In this document: in pieces, positions 52,714 through 62,015 of the stretch
Layout: every line of letters begins with the position of its first letter
Position numbering within the stretch: the first letter of the stretch is position 1
NCBI GenBank assembly: GCA_020638975.1
Contig: JACKHN010000005.1
Span: 1 to 64,000, forward strand
Source of the DNA: Planctomycetaceae bacterium
GTDB lineage: Bacteria > Planctomycetota > Planctomycetia > Pirellulales > Pirellulaceae
Direction of reading: 5' to 3'
DNA: 64,000 nt
Notes under the pieces: generated by a model
What the model was told of the DNA's origin: nothing
Seen by the model: the letters and a program-made list of their open reading frames with translations, nothing else
Database searches by the model: none
Program-made: the position numbers and the translations under genes

Positions 52714-54624
52714 TTATTGGACCGTTTCGCCTTCCGGTTGCCGGACGCCAAGTCCGCTGAGTTCGCGGCATGCTTTAGCGATCCCATCCACGCCGAGGCC
52801 AAGGTCGGCGAGCAATTCTTCACGCGTGCCATGCTCGGTAAACTGATCGGGAATACCCAAGCGGCGAACGCGCGATGCGTCGAGTCCTGCATCGTTGACC
52901 GCTTCGAGGACGGCGCTGCCGAAGCCACCCATCAGTTGACCTTCTTCGACCGTTACAAGGAACCTTGAATCAGATAGCGACTGCTCGATCGCGGCCATAT
53001 CCAACGGCTTGGCGAATCTTGCATTGACCACACCGACATCAAGGCCTTGCTCTTTGAGTTGTTCAGCCGCTTCGATGCAAGTTTTTAGTAACGAACCAAA
53101 ACACCAAATCGTTCCGTCGTTGCCATCGCTGAGGATTTCCGCGCGACCGAGTTCGACAGGTGATCGTTCGCCTTCGATACGCTCGGCGGTTGTCTTTGGG
53201 TAACGGATCGAAGTTGGCCCGTCGTGCTTGATGGCAAAGTCGAGCATCGCGGGCAGATCGTACGCGTCGCCGGGGGCCAGCACCGCCATGTTCGGGAAGA
53301 TCCGCATGTAGCCAATATCGAATACTCCATGATGCGTTGGGCCATCGGGTCCCGTGAGGCCAGCGCGATCGAGCAGGAAAGCGACGGGAAGATTCTGCAA
53401 CACGACTTCCTGGAAGATCTGGTCGAAGCTTCGTTGCAGGAAGGTGCTGTAGATATCAACGATCGGTCGTGCGCCGGCCTTGGCTTGTCCGGCGGCGAAT
53501 GCGACGGCATGCGACTCGCAGATGCCGGTATCAAAGAAACGATCCGGGAACTCGTCGCGAATCACTTCCAATTTGTTGCCCTGACACATCGCAGCAGTCA
53601 TCACCGTGACTCGCGGATCCCGCAGCATCTGGTCGCGAATCGCTTCACTCGCATAGTTCGTAAACGCCTTGCCTCCGCTCTTGCCAGTCGTAACGGCTTG
53701 GCCGTTCTCGCGCTGGAAGACAGGCGGAGTGTGGAAGAAGACGGGGTCCTCGGCGGCGGGCTGAAAGCCGTGTCCTTTCTCGGTGACGACATGCAACAAG
53801 ATCGGACCTTGCAGCGTCTTTACCATTTGCAGGTACTTGCGCAGGATGGGGATGTTGTGACCGTCGATCGGGCCGAGGTAGCGGAAGCCGAGTTCCTCGA
53901 ACAACATGCCACCGTGCAGACCGGCTTTCACGCCTTCTTTGAGCTGTGCCAGAAAACGTTCGGCAGGATCGCCAAACACCGGCACGTGATTCAAGAGGTT
54001 GACGACTTCGGTCTTCAAGCCGGTGTAGAACGCGTTGGTTCGCAGCCGATCGAGATAGCTGGCCATGCCGCCGACGCGAGGGCAAATCGACATCTTGTTG
54101 TCGTTGAGAACGACGAGCAGGTTCTTCTTTAGTCCGCCGGCGTTGTTCATCGCTTCGTGGACGATGCCAGACGGGAACGCGCCGTCGCCGATCACCGCGA
54201 CAGCGTGGCGATCGCTCTCGCCGAGCAAGTCATCACCGCTGCGCAAGCCCAGCATCGTTGAGACGCTGCTGCCGGCATGACCGGTCATGAACAAGTCGTA
54301 TTCGCTTTCCGCAGGATTGGGATATCCCATCAGCCCGCCTTTAGTGCGTATCGAGCTGAACTCGTGGTAACGCCCAGTGATTAACTTGTGCGGATAGATC
54401 TGATGCCCCGTGTCCCAAATCAATCGATCGCGTCGAAAATCGAACACGCTGTGCAACGCCATACACAACTCGACAACACCGAGGTTCGAGGCAAAGTGAG
54501 CACTTCGATCGCTCAATAAATTGCACAAGACCTCGCGGATCTCAGCACCCAATTCCTGGAGTTGGCTGACGGACATGTTGTGCAAGTCCGAGGCTGATTC
54601 AAGTTGGGAGAGTAGTTTGTGCAT
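52714..54624 (-). CDS. dxs: 1-deoxy-D-xylulose-5-phosphate synthase
   Basis: A 636-residue thiamine-diphosphate enzyme that condenses pyruvate and glyceraldehyde 3-phosphate for the non-mevalonate isoprenoid pathway. The ThDP motif is GDGAFPSGIVHEAMNNAGGLKKN, with NDNKMSI next. The transketolase-like middle part has the glutamate in DTGICESHAVAFAAG, and GPTHHGVFDIGYM is conserved in Dxs. The ATG at 54624 is 3 bases after the ispA stop. The gene is in the ispA-dxs-nadK run. Confidence 0.96.
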   Translation of the reverse strand: MHKLLSQLESASDLHNMSVSQLQELGAEIREVLCNLLSDRSAHFASNLGVVELCMALHSVFDFRRDRLIWDTGHQIYPHKLITGRYHEFSSIRTKGGLMGYPNPAESEYDLFMTGHAGSSVSTMLGLRSGDDLLGESDRHAVAVIGDGAFPSGIVHEAMNNAGGLKKNLLVVLNDNKMSICPRVGGMASYLDRLRTNAFYTGLKTEVVNLLNHVPVFGDPAERFLAQLKEGVKAGLHGGMLFEELGFRYLGPIDGHNIPILRKYLQMVKTLQGPILLHVVTEKGHGFQPAAEDPVFFHTPPVFQRENGQAVTTGKSGGKAFTNYASEAIRDQMLRDPRVTVMTAAMCQGNKLEVIRDEFPDRFFDTGICESHAVAFAAGQAKAGARPIVDIYSTFLQRSFDQIFQEVVLQNLPVAFLLDRAGLTGPDGPTHHGVFDIGYMRIFPNMAVLAPGDAYDLPAMLDFAIKHDGPTSIRYPKTTAERIEGERSPVELGRAEILSDGNDGTIWCFGSLLKTCIEAAEQLKEQGLDVGVVNARFAKPLDMAAIEQSLSDSRFLVTVEEGQLMGGFGSAVLEAVNDAGLDASRVRRLGIPDQFTEHGTREELLADLGLGVDGIAKACRELSGLGVRQPEGETVQ

Positions 54625-54627
54625 CGT

Positions 54628-55524
54628 CTAGTGATTCCTTTCCACGACGTAACGCGCGAGTGCTTCCAGTTGACTCGCATTTGGTCCAAAGATCGTCAAC
54701 GCAGCGCAGGCTTCGTCAATTAACTGCCCAGCTCGCCGAGTGCTCTCATCAACTCCCAACAAAGCCGGGAACGTCAACTTGCCGCGATCTGAATCCTTTC
54801 CCGTTCGTTTGCCCATCGACGCTACGTCGCCTTGGACGTCTAATAGATCGTCTGCGATTTGAAACGCCAACCCGAGTTTTGCTCCGTAAGTATTCATCGC
54901 TGCTAGTTGTTCATCGTCCGCACCAGCCACCAACGCGCCGAGTCGCAACGACACGAGGAACATCGCGCCGGTCTTGCGCCGATGAATGCGCTCCAATTGT
55001 TCGAGACCAGCGTCTTGAAACTCAGCGGCCAAGTCGTCGACTTGCCCACCCACCATTCCTGATGCTCCGGCAGCCTTTGCCAACTCGACACAGCACGCCG
55101 CAGCAACCGACGCGTCGCGAATATCGCGTCCCAGAATCTCGAACGCACTCGTCAGTAATGCGTCGCCCGCCAAAATTCCCATCGCTTCGCCATACTTGGC
55201 GTGGCAAGTGGCGCGTCCGCGGCGTAAATCATCGTCGTCCATTGCAGGAAGATCGTCGTGAATCAACGAGTAGGTATGCACCATCTCGACGGCACACGCA
55301 GCCGGGATTGCTGCTTCTCGATTTGAACCGCATGCTTCCGCAGCCATTAACACCAACAGGGGGCGAAGTCGTTTGCAGGGCGCCAGCAAACTGTGCTGGA
55401 TTGCATCGCGCAGAACAGCGGGGCAATCGGCATCAAACTCGGTGTATCGTTCCAGCGCCGCATCGATCTCGACGCGTGCATCCTTGGCGTAAGCGGAGAA
55501 GGGCGGGGCAGGGGTCTGGACCAT
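54628..55524 (-). CDS. ispA: Farnesyl/geranylgeranyl diphosphate synthase (polyprenyl synthetase)
   Basis: About 298 residues from the ATG at 55524. Two Asp-rich motifs bind the diphosphates: DDLPAMDDDDLRRG (first) and DDLLDVQGD (second). They match the short-chain IspA class, with GKRLRPLLVLMAA-like and the KTGAMF region in between. The product chain length (C15 or C20) cannot be set from sequence alone. It sits upstream of dxs with a 3-base gap, joining both ends of early isoprenoid synthesis in one operon. Confidence 0.93.
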   Translation of the reverse strand: MVQTPAPPFSAYAKDARVEIDAALERYTEFDADCPAVLRDAIQHSLLAPCKRLRPLLVLMAAEACGSNREAAIPAACAVEMVHTYSLIHDDLPAMDDDDLRRGRATCHAKYGEAMGILAGDALLTSAFEILGRDIRDASVAAACCVELAKAAGASGMVGGQVDDLAAEFQDAGLEQLERIHRRKTGAMFLVSLRLGALVAGADDEQLAAMNTYGAKLGLAFQIADDLLDVQGDVASMGKRTGKDSDRGKLTFPALLGVDESTRRAGQLIDEACAALTIFGPNASQLEALARYVVERNH

Positions 55525-55619
55525 GAGGCGTGGAGCGTATCGATGAAGAATGGGGAGCGGCCTCGCAACGAGAGCGGGCAAACTGTATCTATCTACTGAC
55601 CAGCAAAGCAGTTCCTATT

Positions 55620-55973
55620 CTAGAACAGGCCGCGTTGTGTGTCCACGTCGCCCCCATCTTCACAGTCCGGTTGGCTTGACGAGCGCCGACTGCTTCTTGG
55701 CTTTTTCTTTTGCTCGGCAGGAGCATCTTCGTCGTCGAGAGGCTCCGTCGTGGCATTGCCATGCTCATCCAAGGAGGTCAAAAGCTCAATCTTTCGCTCG
55801 GCGCTGGCCAAAGCCTGATGACAGTGCTTTAGGTGCCGTACACCCGCTTCGTAGTGGGCCAGAGACTCGGACAGACCGAGTTGCCCGTCTTCAAGCTCCC
55901 GCACGACGCGCTCTAGTTGCTCAAGCGACTCCTCGAACGAAACGGCTTCTTCGGTGGTCTTCTTTTTTGCCAC
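55620..55973 (-). CDS. xseB: Exodeoxyribonuclease VII small subunit
   Basis: A 117-residue protein with the short helical core FEESLEQLERVVRELEDGQLGLSESLAHYEAGVRHLK (about 13-48 in sense) typical of XseB. It binds several copies to XseA for single-strand DNA degradation. The C-terminal 45 residues are a charged, low-complexity tail that is longer than in most homologues, which are about 80 residues. It is 32 bases downstream of xseA. Confidence 0.93.
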   Translation of the reverse strand: MAKKKTTEEAVSFEESLEQLERVVRELEDGQLGLSESLAHYEAGVRHLKHCHQALASAERKIELLTSLDEHGNATTEPLDDEDAPAEQKKKPRSSRRSSSQPDCEDGGDVDTQRGLF

Positions 55974-56005
55974 GAATGTCTTTCCAGCTAGAACTGTTGT
56001 CTGAA

Positions 56006-57238
56006 TTACGCGTCTGTCTCGATGGTCTCGATCCGACTTGTCAGCGTCCCGATCGCAAGTCTTGTCTTGATGACCTCACCTTTCGTGACGCTGCTGGCGT
56101 TGGTGATGAGTCGTCCATCACTCGCATGCTGTGTCACACTATACCCGCGCCCCAGTACCGCGAGAGGACTGAGCGATTCCAGACGCTCGGCCATGTGAAC
56201 AATCCGATCGCGGGCCTTCGATTGGTTCGTCGCGATAGCACGATTCGCCCGTAACTCTAGTTCATCGACGCGGCGTGCCAATTCACGCACTCGATCGGTC
56301 GGGTGGCGCATAACGCGACTGTTGGCGATGGCATCCAATCGCAGACGAGCCGATTGTGCGCGGCTGCGAAGTAACGATACGAGTCGCTGTTGATAGGTGG
56401 CAAGCAACGCTTGTAGATCATCACTCGAAGGCACAACTAACTCGGCTGCTTCGCTTGGCGTTAAGGCACGCACATCGGCGACGAGGTCGGACAAGGTCAC
56501 ATCGATCTCGTGGCCGACTGCCGAGACAACGGGAATCCCGGACGCAAAGATTGCGCGAACGACGAGCTCGTCGTTGAAGCACCACAGATCCTCCACGCTG
56601 CCGCCGCCACGTCCGACGATGATCACGTCGGGAGCCGGCAGTACGCGATTTGCTGCGGCGATAGCTCGAGCAATCTCAGCAGCCGCTCCCTCGCCTTGCA
56701 CACGAGTCGGCACAACCATCACATCGACACCGCGCCATCGTCGGCGCAATACTTCCAGAAAGTCGCGAATCGCTGCGCCGGTCGGACTGGTCACGAACGC
56801 AATTCGCCGTGGGAACTTTGGCAGCGACTTCTTATGTTGCGGATCGAACAGCCCTTCGGTCGCCAATCGCTGCTGCAGCTGACGCAATGCCAACAACAAC
56901 GCACCGACGCCGCGTGGTTCGATCTCTCGTACAACCAGTTGGTAACTGCCACGCGGCGGATAAACATCTAAATTGCCGGCACACACGACTTGTGCTCCGT
57001 CTTCCAATTGGAATGGCAAGCGGCTCGCGGTGTTGCGCCAGATTACTCCGCGAATCTGCGCGTCGGCATCTTTCAGTGTGAAATAGATGTGGCCCGAGCG
57101 GGGTCGAGAAACATCCGACAACTCGCCGGAAACCCATACCATCGGGAATGTGCCTTCGAGGACTTCTTTAATCAACAACGTGAGTTGCGCCACTGTGAGG
57201 ACATGCGGTTCTCGCTGCTGATTGGCAGAGGCGTTCAT
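56006..57238 (-). CDS. xseA: Exodeoxyribonuclease VII large subunit
   Basis: A 410-residue protein with an N-terminal OB-fold (about 12-110: LTVAQLTLLIKEVLEGTFPMVWVSGELS) and the catalytic domain marked by RIAFVTSPTGAAIRDFL, IIVGRGGGSVEDLWCFNDE and AVGHEIDVTLSDLVAD. The C-terminal coiled region (about 275-350) binds XseB. It degrades single-stranded DNA in mismatch repair and recombination. It leads the xseA-xseB-ispA-dxs-nadK run. Confidence 0.95.
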   Translation of the reverse strand: MNASANQQREPHVLTVAQLTLLIKEVLEGTFPMVWVSGELSDVSRPRSGHIYFTLKDADAQIRGVIWRNTASRLPFQLEDGAQVVCAGNLDVYPPRGSYQLVVREIEPRGVGALLLALRQLQQRLATEGLFDPQHKKSLPKFPRRIAFVTSPTGAAIRDFLEVLRRRWRGVDVMVVPTRVQGEGAAAEIARAIAAANRVLPAPDVIIVGRGGGSVEDLWCFNDELVVRAIFASGIPVVSAVGHEIDVTLSDLVADVRALTPSEAAELVVPSSDDLQALLATYQQRLVSLLRSRAQSARLRLDAIANSRVMRHPTDRVRELARRVDELELRANRAIATNQSKARDRIVHMAERLESLSPLAVLGRGYSVTQHASDGRLITNASSVTKGEVIKTRLAIGTLTSRIETIETDA

Positions 57239-57766
57239 GAAGTAACCGAGTACATTCGAGGGGGATGTGAGCGAATGAAGTACGAGATTCTAAATTGCCG
57301 ATGATTTTTCCGCCACCGCTGCTTCGGCAGTCGCAGATTTGAACACATGGTCGCAATTCGCAGCCACACGAAATTGCAAACGAATAGGGCGGCAACAAAA
57401 TGTCTAGGTTAGCAATGTGCTCACATCGCTTTTGGAATCAAGGCGAAGCGTTCGTGCGTAGCGGACGATCTGATGTTTTGGCACATGGCTTGCGTTGAAC
57501 AAGATCGGTATAGCGACCGCAGCGCTAGACTTGTAATCACTTTGGGCAGCGGTTGATTGAAATCCTGCTAATCGTGGCTCTTAATAATTTCATTCCGCTG
57601 ATTCGAGATCTTTATCTTTGGAGCGACCTGCGTGCAACGGATCGCGTGAGAAACTCTCCGCGTCCGTTGGTCAGTCGCTCGCTTCCTGCCCCATGCGAGC
57701 GACTGCTTATTCGTTGGAAGATGGTTAAGTTGACTGAGTGAAAACTACCAACGATTTGCATTCATC
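57239..57766. other. 528-base non-coding gap
   Basis: The divergent gap between xseA and the response-regulator gene. I see no ORF with coding character (a 62-codon TTG-start frame at 57553 is unconvincing), no tRNA and no strong palindrome. It presumably holds both promoters, and AT-rich stretches lie near 57400 and 57590. Confidence 0.5.
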
Positions 57767-58705
57767 ATGATTGCGATGACACCGAAAACTTATGTACTAA
57801 TCGTCGAGGACAGCGTTTGCGAAGCTGCGTTAATGCGTGGTTTGTTAAAGCATGCTGGCTATAGCATCGCGCTGGCAACCAATGGCAAAGAGGCGATACA
57901 AGCGGTTCGTGAGCACCTCCCCGCCATCGTTGTTACGGACTTGCGGATGCCTGAGATGGATGGGCTGCAGCTCATCTCGCATCTCCGACAAGAGTTTTCG
58001 CGGCTGCCGATCGTTCTGACGACTGGCGACGGAAGCGAAGATATCGCCGCTGAGGCCCTGCACGCGGGTGCGACGAGCTATGTGCCCAAACATTTCCTCT
58101 CCCGAATGTTGGCACCAACGATCGATCAAATACTGTCACTTGTTGAAGACGACAGCGAAGCGGCTCACGCCGCAGATTCTAACCTGCAAGACTTCCAGAC
58201 CCACTGCGAACTGTGTTTCGAGTTGAACAACGACACGCGTTTGATCCCTTCAGTCATCGCGAGGCTCCAAGACCAAATCCGTCAATTCAAAGTGTGCGAA
58301 GATAACGAATTGATGCAAATCGCAATGGCCTTGGACGAAGCATTGCTCAACGCCATGATTCATGGCAATCTCGAAGTGTCGTCTCAGCTTCGAGAAGTCG
58401 AAAATGGTCGGCGTTATCGCGAACTAGCTGCACTCCGCCGTCAGGAAGCTCCGTACCGCGATCGTAAGGTACGAGTGAGAGCGAGGACCACACGCAACAC
58501 CGTCGAATTTGTAATCGACGACGAAGGTCCAGGGTTTGATATCACCAAAATCCCCGACCCGACAGACCCCGCCAATCTCGCGAAAGCGAGCGGGCGGGGC
58601 TTACTGCTGATCAACGCGTTTATGGACGAAGTTCACCACAACGCGACGGGCAATCAGATCACGATGGTAAAACGCAAGGCAGGATTACCTGAGCACATTC
58701 GCTGA
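57767..58705 (+). CDS. Response regulator fused to RsbW-like HATPase domain
   Basis: A 312-residue cytoplasmic protein, or 309 from the ATG at 57776. Residues 7-130 form a receiver domain with the phosphorylation Asp58 in VVTDLRMPEMDG and conserved acidic pair VEDS. Residues 155-310 form an anti-sigma/serine-kinase type ATPase: ALDEALLNAMIHGN (N box), DDEGPGFD (G1) and GRGLLLINAFMDEV (G2). This fusion would couple a phosphorelay to partner-switching control of a sigma factor or antagonist. No such partner is adjacent. Confidence 0.92.
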   Translation: MIAMTPKTYVLIVEDSVCEAALMRGLLKHAGYSIALATNGKEAIQAVREHLPAIVVTDLRMPEMDGLQLISHLRQEFSRLPIVLTTGDGSEDIAAEALHAGATSYVPKHFLSRMLAPTIDQILSLVEDDSEAAHAADSNLQDFQTHCELCFELNNDTRLIPSVIARLQDQIRQFKVCEDNELMQIAMALDEALLNAMIHGNLEVSSQLREVENGRRYRELAALRRQEAPYRDRKVRVRARTTRNTVEFVIDDEGPGFDITKIPDPTDPANLAKASGRGLLLINAFMDEVHHNATGNQITMVKRKAGLPEHIR

Positions 58706-58744
58706 GGTAAGGAATAGGTCAGAAATATCTTCGGCCTTTCAAGA

Positions 58745-58798
58745 GTAGGGTCCGCTGTGCGGTCCAGGAATCCCTGAGGTCCGCACAGCGGACCCTAC
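58745..58798. repeat. Palindromic element, family G
   Basis: Perfect 21-base arms: GTAGGGTCCGCTGTGCGGTC (58745 on) and its complement 58778-58798, around a 12-base loop. It lies between the response-regulator gene and the family F remnant and may also terminate transcription. Confidence 0.9.
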
Positions 58799-58848
58799 GC
58801 AAATGAAGAAGTTATTGTTGAGACGGTCCTAAGCCGTTCTGTATATAT

Positions 58849-58950
58849 GTATTTCGTGAGCCGACGGCGCTGCTGCGGGCCTTATACGTTACATTCCAGC
58901 AGGGGCCCGCGGTCAACTCCACAGCCGGAAATTAATCTTCGCTCGTTCCT
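58849..58950. repeat. Palindromic element, family F, copy 2 (decayed)
   Basis: It shares about 100 bases with the element at 50558, including GGCCTTATACGTTACATTCC and CCGGAAATTAATCTTCGCTC. Deletions in both arms break the palindrome: the right arm reads GCGGTCAACTCC. It is an eroded copy of the same element. Confidence 0.85.
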
Positions 58951-59007
58951 AAGCCGTTCTGCCCCGTCAACTGCAACGCGGGCCTCTTCTTCATCAGTGC
59001 CACGACC

Positions 59008-61068
59008 TTACTTCAGCTCTTTCGTAAGCAGGCATCCGGATATGGTCCAGCCATCATCCACCGTGCGTACAAACAACCCTGTCGGACCAAGATAGCGGCG
59101 GACAATCTGGAATTCGGGAAGTTTCGAGCCGTCCAACTGCTGTTCGCGTAATTCGTCTTCCTCCGCGTCTTCCGAAGTGAACATCGCATTCAGCAGTTTG
59201 CCCAACATCGACTCTGATTCCGGCATCTTGCCTTGCCGCAAGAGTTCGTACGTTGCGTGATAGGCTTCGTCCGTTCGGACGAACGCTCGGAATGCATCCT
59301 TGTCAGACTTGAGGCCAACGAGGGCTTCCGAGACCGCCTGGAAATCGGCAGCTTCGGCGAGTGTGTCAGCGGTTGAAGGCGGTTCGAGGACGTCGACGAT
59401 ATAGTCGACATGCGTGGCGATCAACAGGTGGCCATTCGCAACGGTGACTGCCGAGTTGGGGATGAATGGCTTCTCTTCCTCGGCCTGTTCGACCGGTGCG
59501 TCGAAACCGAAGCCACCGTCAAATCCTTCGATCTGAATCTCCGCGACTTCGGCTTCTTCGTTCAGCAACTCCCAGATAATGTGACCATTGTGTTCACGCT
59601 TCTTTGCGGCAGGATCGTTTTCCATCGCCTTGTTGACGGTCTGCATTACCGTGTCGGGGTCCGTGACCTGGATCGCCACCATCATGCGTTCGCTCTTCGG
59701 CGTGATTGGCAGTCGGTAGTCGCCTAAAATCGTTGCCCGTTCACCTAAATGGTTAGTCAACTCTTTCTTGATGTCGATCTGAGGGCCGTGCGGATCGAAT
59801 TGAATGTTCTCGATGACGTCCTTAAACACTTCGTCGCCGGCAATCTCATTGACGAGCGACTCGGCGTACCAGAATGCATCTTTCATTTTCCAGTTGAAGG
59901 TTACGTGAGTCCCAAGGCCTCTTGGAATCCACGCCATCGGTGCGACTTCCGACTTGTTCGGGAAATCAAGCATGCGGGCGGCCAGATCATATTTGGTGAC
60001 AGCCAAGTCGCCGGGCTTTCGGGTGACAGGTGGTGCATACACCAGCGTGTGGTGGCGAATGTCATGCTCTTCAGTTTTGAAGGAGATGTGACCACCGATT
60101 CCTTGGACTGCGGTAAAACCTTGATTTTGAAGCACTCGCAGCATGTCCGTGCCACGTCGCTTGCGTCCGCCGCTGTACGCTCGCTTGACTTCTGTATAGC
60201 CAAAGGGTTCGAGGAAGAATCGCAAATGAGATTCGGTGCCGTCCATGGCTGTCTGTGCATGAGCCATGGATTTTGCGTAGGGCTCGAAGTTCTTCAGCGA
60301 GTCGGTCCCCGGTTCGCTGAACCTAGCGAGAATCGATTCCATCACATCTTGGCGATCCGCCGACACGAGTTGATCTTCGTGAATGCCATAGAAGGAAGTG
60401 CGAGCAACCGTTTCGTCCTCTTTTTTCGGAAACGTGAATACAGCAATGTTTACGCCAGCGATTTCGATGCTGCTTTGCTTGGCGCCTTTTTCAAGGTGGT
60501 TTTTCGCAACCTTGGCGAGCAACTCGTTTGCCTGCGGGAGATGCCCCGTCACGTCAATAAACATGGCAACAGCACGTTGTTCGCGCCGCTCGGCATCGAG
60601 CGTCTTTTGGGCTTTATCGACGGCTGCGGCAACAGCAGTCGCTGTTTCTTCAGCGTTCTTCTTGGCTGCTTTCGCCTGTGCCGTGGCCTCGAATGATGCT
60701 GCTTCTAGCGTTGCGGCTGCAGCTTCGTGATCCCACGGCTGTAACAATGCCATCGCAACTTCGCCACCGTAGACATCTTCCAAATCGTCCCAGCTCAACC
60801 CGAGTCGCACACTCGCTTCGCTCAACTTGTCACGAATCTGCCGCTGGACATCTTCGACAAACGGTTGCATCACGGGGTCTTTAAGTAAATGACCGATTTG
60901 TGTTTGGTCGAAGTGCTCTCGCAACTTGTCGACATCCGGTACGGATACGTACGCCTTCGTCGTGTTTGGCAGCAGTGTCTCGCTGGGCTTGGCGGCGTGA
61001 ACCTGTGCCGTTGCCAACACAACAAGTGAAAAGGCAGCGGCAAGTCTGCGCAGGAGAGGTTGAGCCAC
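59008..61068 (-). CDS. Large secreted protein, unknown (DUF3352-like)
   Basis: The start is placed at the GTG at 61068, because AGGAG lies 7 bases upstream and it gives a good signal peptide (AQPLLRRLAAAFSLVVLATAQVHA). An ATG 177 bases upstream would add untypical sequence. The 686-residue product is soluble and mixed in structure. SETLLPNTTKAYVSVPDVDKLREHFDQTQIGHLL resembles the DUF3352-type proteins of planctomycetes, and the family name is tentative. The C-terminus has an acidic FFTSEDAEEDELREQQ-like stretch. Confidence 0.75.
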   Translation of the reverse strand: MAQPLLRRLAAAFSLVVLATAQVHAAKPSETLLPNTTKAYVSVPDVDKLREHFDQTQIGHLLKDPVMQPFVEDVQRQIRDKLSEASVRLGLSWDDLEDVYGGEVAMALLQPWDHEAAAATLEAASFEATAQAKAAKKNAEETATAVAAAVDKAQKTLDAERREQRAVAMFIDVTGHLPQANELLAKVAKNHLEKGAKQSSIEIAGVNIAVFTFPKKEDETVARTSFYGIHEDQLVSADRQDVMESILARFSEPGTDSLKNFEPYAKSMAHAQTAMDGTESHLRFFLEPFGYTEVKRAYSGGRKRRGTDMLRVLQNQGFTAVQGIGGHISFKTEEHDIRHHTLVYAPPVTRKPGDLAVTKYDLAARMLDFPNKSEVAPMAWIPRGLGTHVTFNWKMKDAFWYAESLVNEIAGDEVFKDVIENIQFDPHGPQIDIKKELTNHLGERATILGDYRLPITPKSERMMVAIQVTDPDTVMQTVNKAMENDPAAKKREHNGHIIWELLNEEAEVAEIQIEGFDGGFGFDAPVEQAEEEKPFIPNSAVTVANGHLLIATHVDYIVDVLEPPSTADTLAEAADFQAVSEALVGLKSDKDAFRAFVRTDEAYHATYELLRQGKMPESESMLGKLLNAMFTSEDAEEDELREQQLDGSKLPEFQIVRRYLGPTGLFVRTVDDGWTISGCLLTKELK

Positions 61069-61384
61069 GGGAGGTCTCCTATCGGGATCGGGGGCGTGCG
61101 AGTTGCGAGGGTAGCAGCGGATGGTCGGAAGAGGACGGTGGTCTACGTTGTATCGTCCGCAACGCAAGTAGATAAACACTTTCATCGAGTCTGACGCTAT
61201 CAACTTACCCTTCCCGCACAGTTTACCAACGAGCGATCCTATCAAATCGAGTTTCGCTAAGTAAGGGTTTTCGATCGTTCATCGAGTCCAAGTGAACCGA
61301 TTCGAAAAAGGAGGCCCCTTATGTAGGTGGGGTGGATCGGGCGGCACGACCCTGAGATCAGCCACGATTCAGCGGGATACTCCT
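61069..61384. other. 316-base non-coding stretch before the transposase remnant
   Basis: The leader of the minus-strand gene at 59008 and spacer. No ORF with coding character, RNA gene or strong palindrome was recognised. The longest antisense frame is a shadow. Confidence 0.4.
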
Positions 61385-61658
61385 CGGGGGAGCAACCGGA
61401 GCCTGGAAGATCTGGCGGCGCAACAAGTCGTACTTGAACAACGAACATCTCTGCAAAGCACTTGCCGTTCTGAGCAAAGACAACCTGGAGAAGCTGCTCA
61501 GCTACCTCAACCATTTTTGAAAGACTCGCAGCCAAGTCCGCACGAACAACCAGGTCGAGCGTTGCAATCGAGTGCTTCGCTACCTGGAGAAAGTGCGTTA
61601 CAAATGGCGTCGGCGGCGTACCATCGATCGTCACCTCCTACTCCAGTTTGCAAACTGA
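61385..61658 (+). pseudogene. Decayed transposase C-terminal fragment
   Basis: Translation in one frame gives a basic transposase-like tail: RRNKSYLNNEHLCKALAV, then NQVERCNRVLRYLEKVRYKW and RRRRTIDRHLLLQFAN, ending in TGA at 61656-61658. An in-frame TGA interrupts it at 61518-61520. The tail resembles the C-terminus of DDE transposases (ISL3-like in my reading). The N-terminus is absent. Confidence 0.75.
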
Positions 61659-61790
61659 AGGAAACGCAAAGAAAACAAGCCTGCAGTTGCCCACTAACGT
61701 CAAAAACAGGGTGCGATTAGCGAGAAGTGTCAAAGTTTCGGGGCTGCGTTCCTTGCGTCTTGGCGGTCGGAGTGCCTAAGTCAAAGAATG

Positions 61791-61891
61791 GGTAGTGGTA
61801 CAGTTTGAAATTCCTGAAAGTAGGACGGCCACTCTTGGCCGTCTTTCGTCGTGCAGGCGTGCCCGACTTACGACAAACTGTACTACTACCC
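61791..61891 (+). repeat. Palindromic cloverleaf element, family B, copy 4
   Basis: Outer arms GGGTAGTGGTACAGTTTG and CAAACTGTACTACTACCC form an 18-base stem, longest of the four copies. The two inner hairpins are as in the other copies, with a few changes in the second (GTCGTGCAGGCGTGCCCGAC). It is 130 bases after the transposase remnant. Confidence 0.9.
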
Positions 61892-62015
61892 AACGCATTG
61901 CTTCGTTGACGCTCGCTGCCACGCTATCTAGGATAAATGTGCTTGATCGCCCAGAATTCTGAGTTCGTTCGGCGAAGTGTGTACCTGCAACCTCTTTTTA
62001 GAACCGGGGATCTCA

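Noticed and set aside
57553..57741. 62-codon plus-strand ORF with TTG start
   Set aside because: No ribosome site and no coding character. It lies in the divergent gap.
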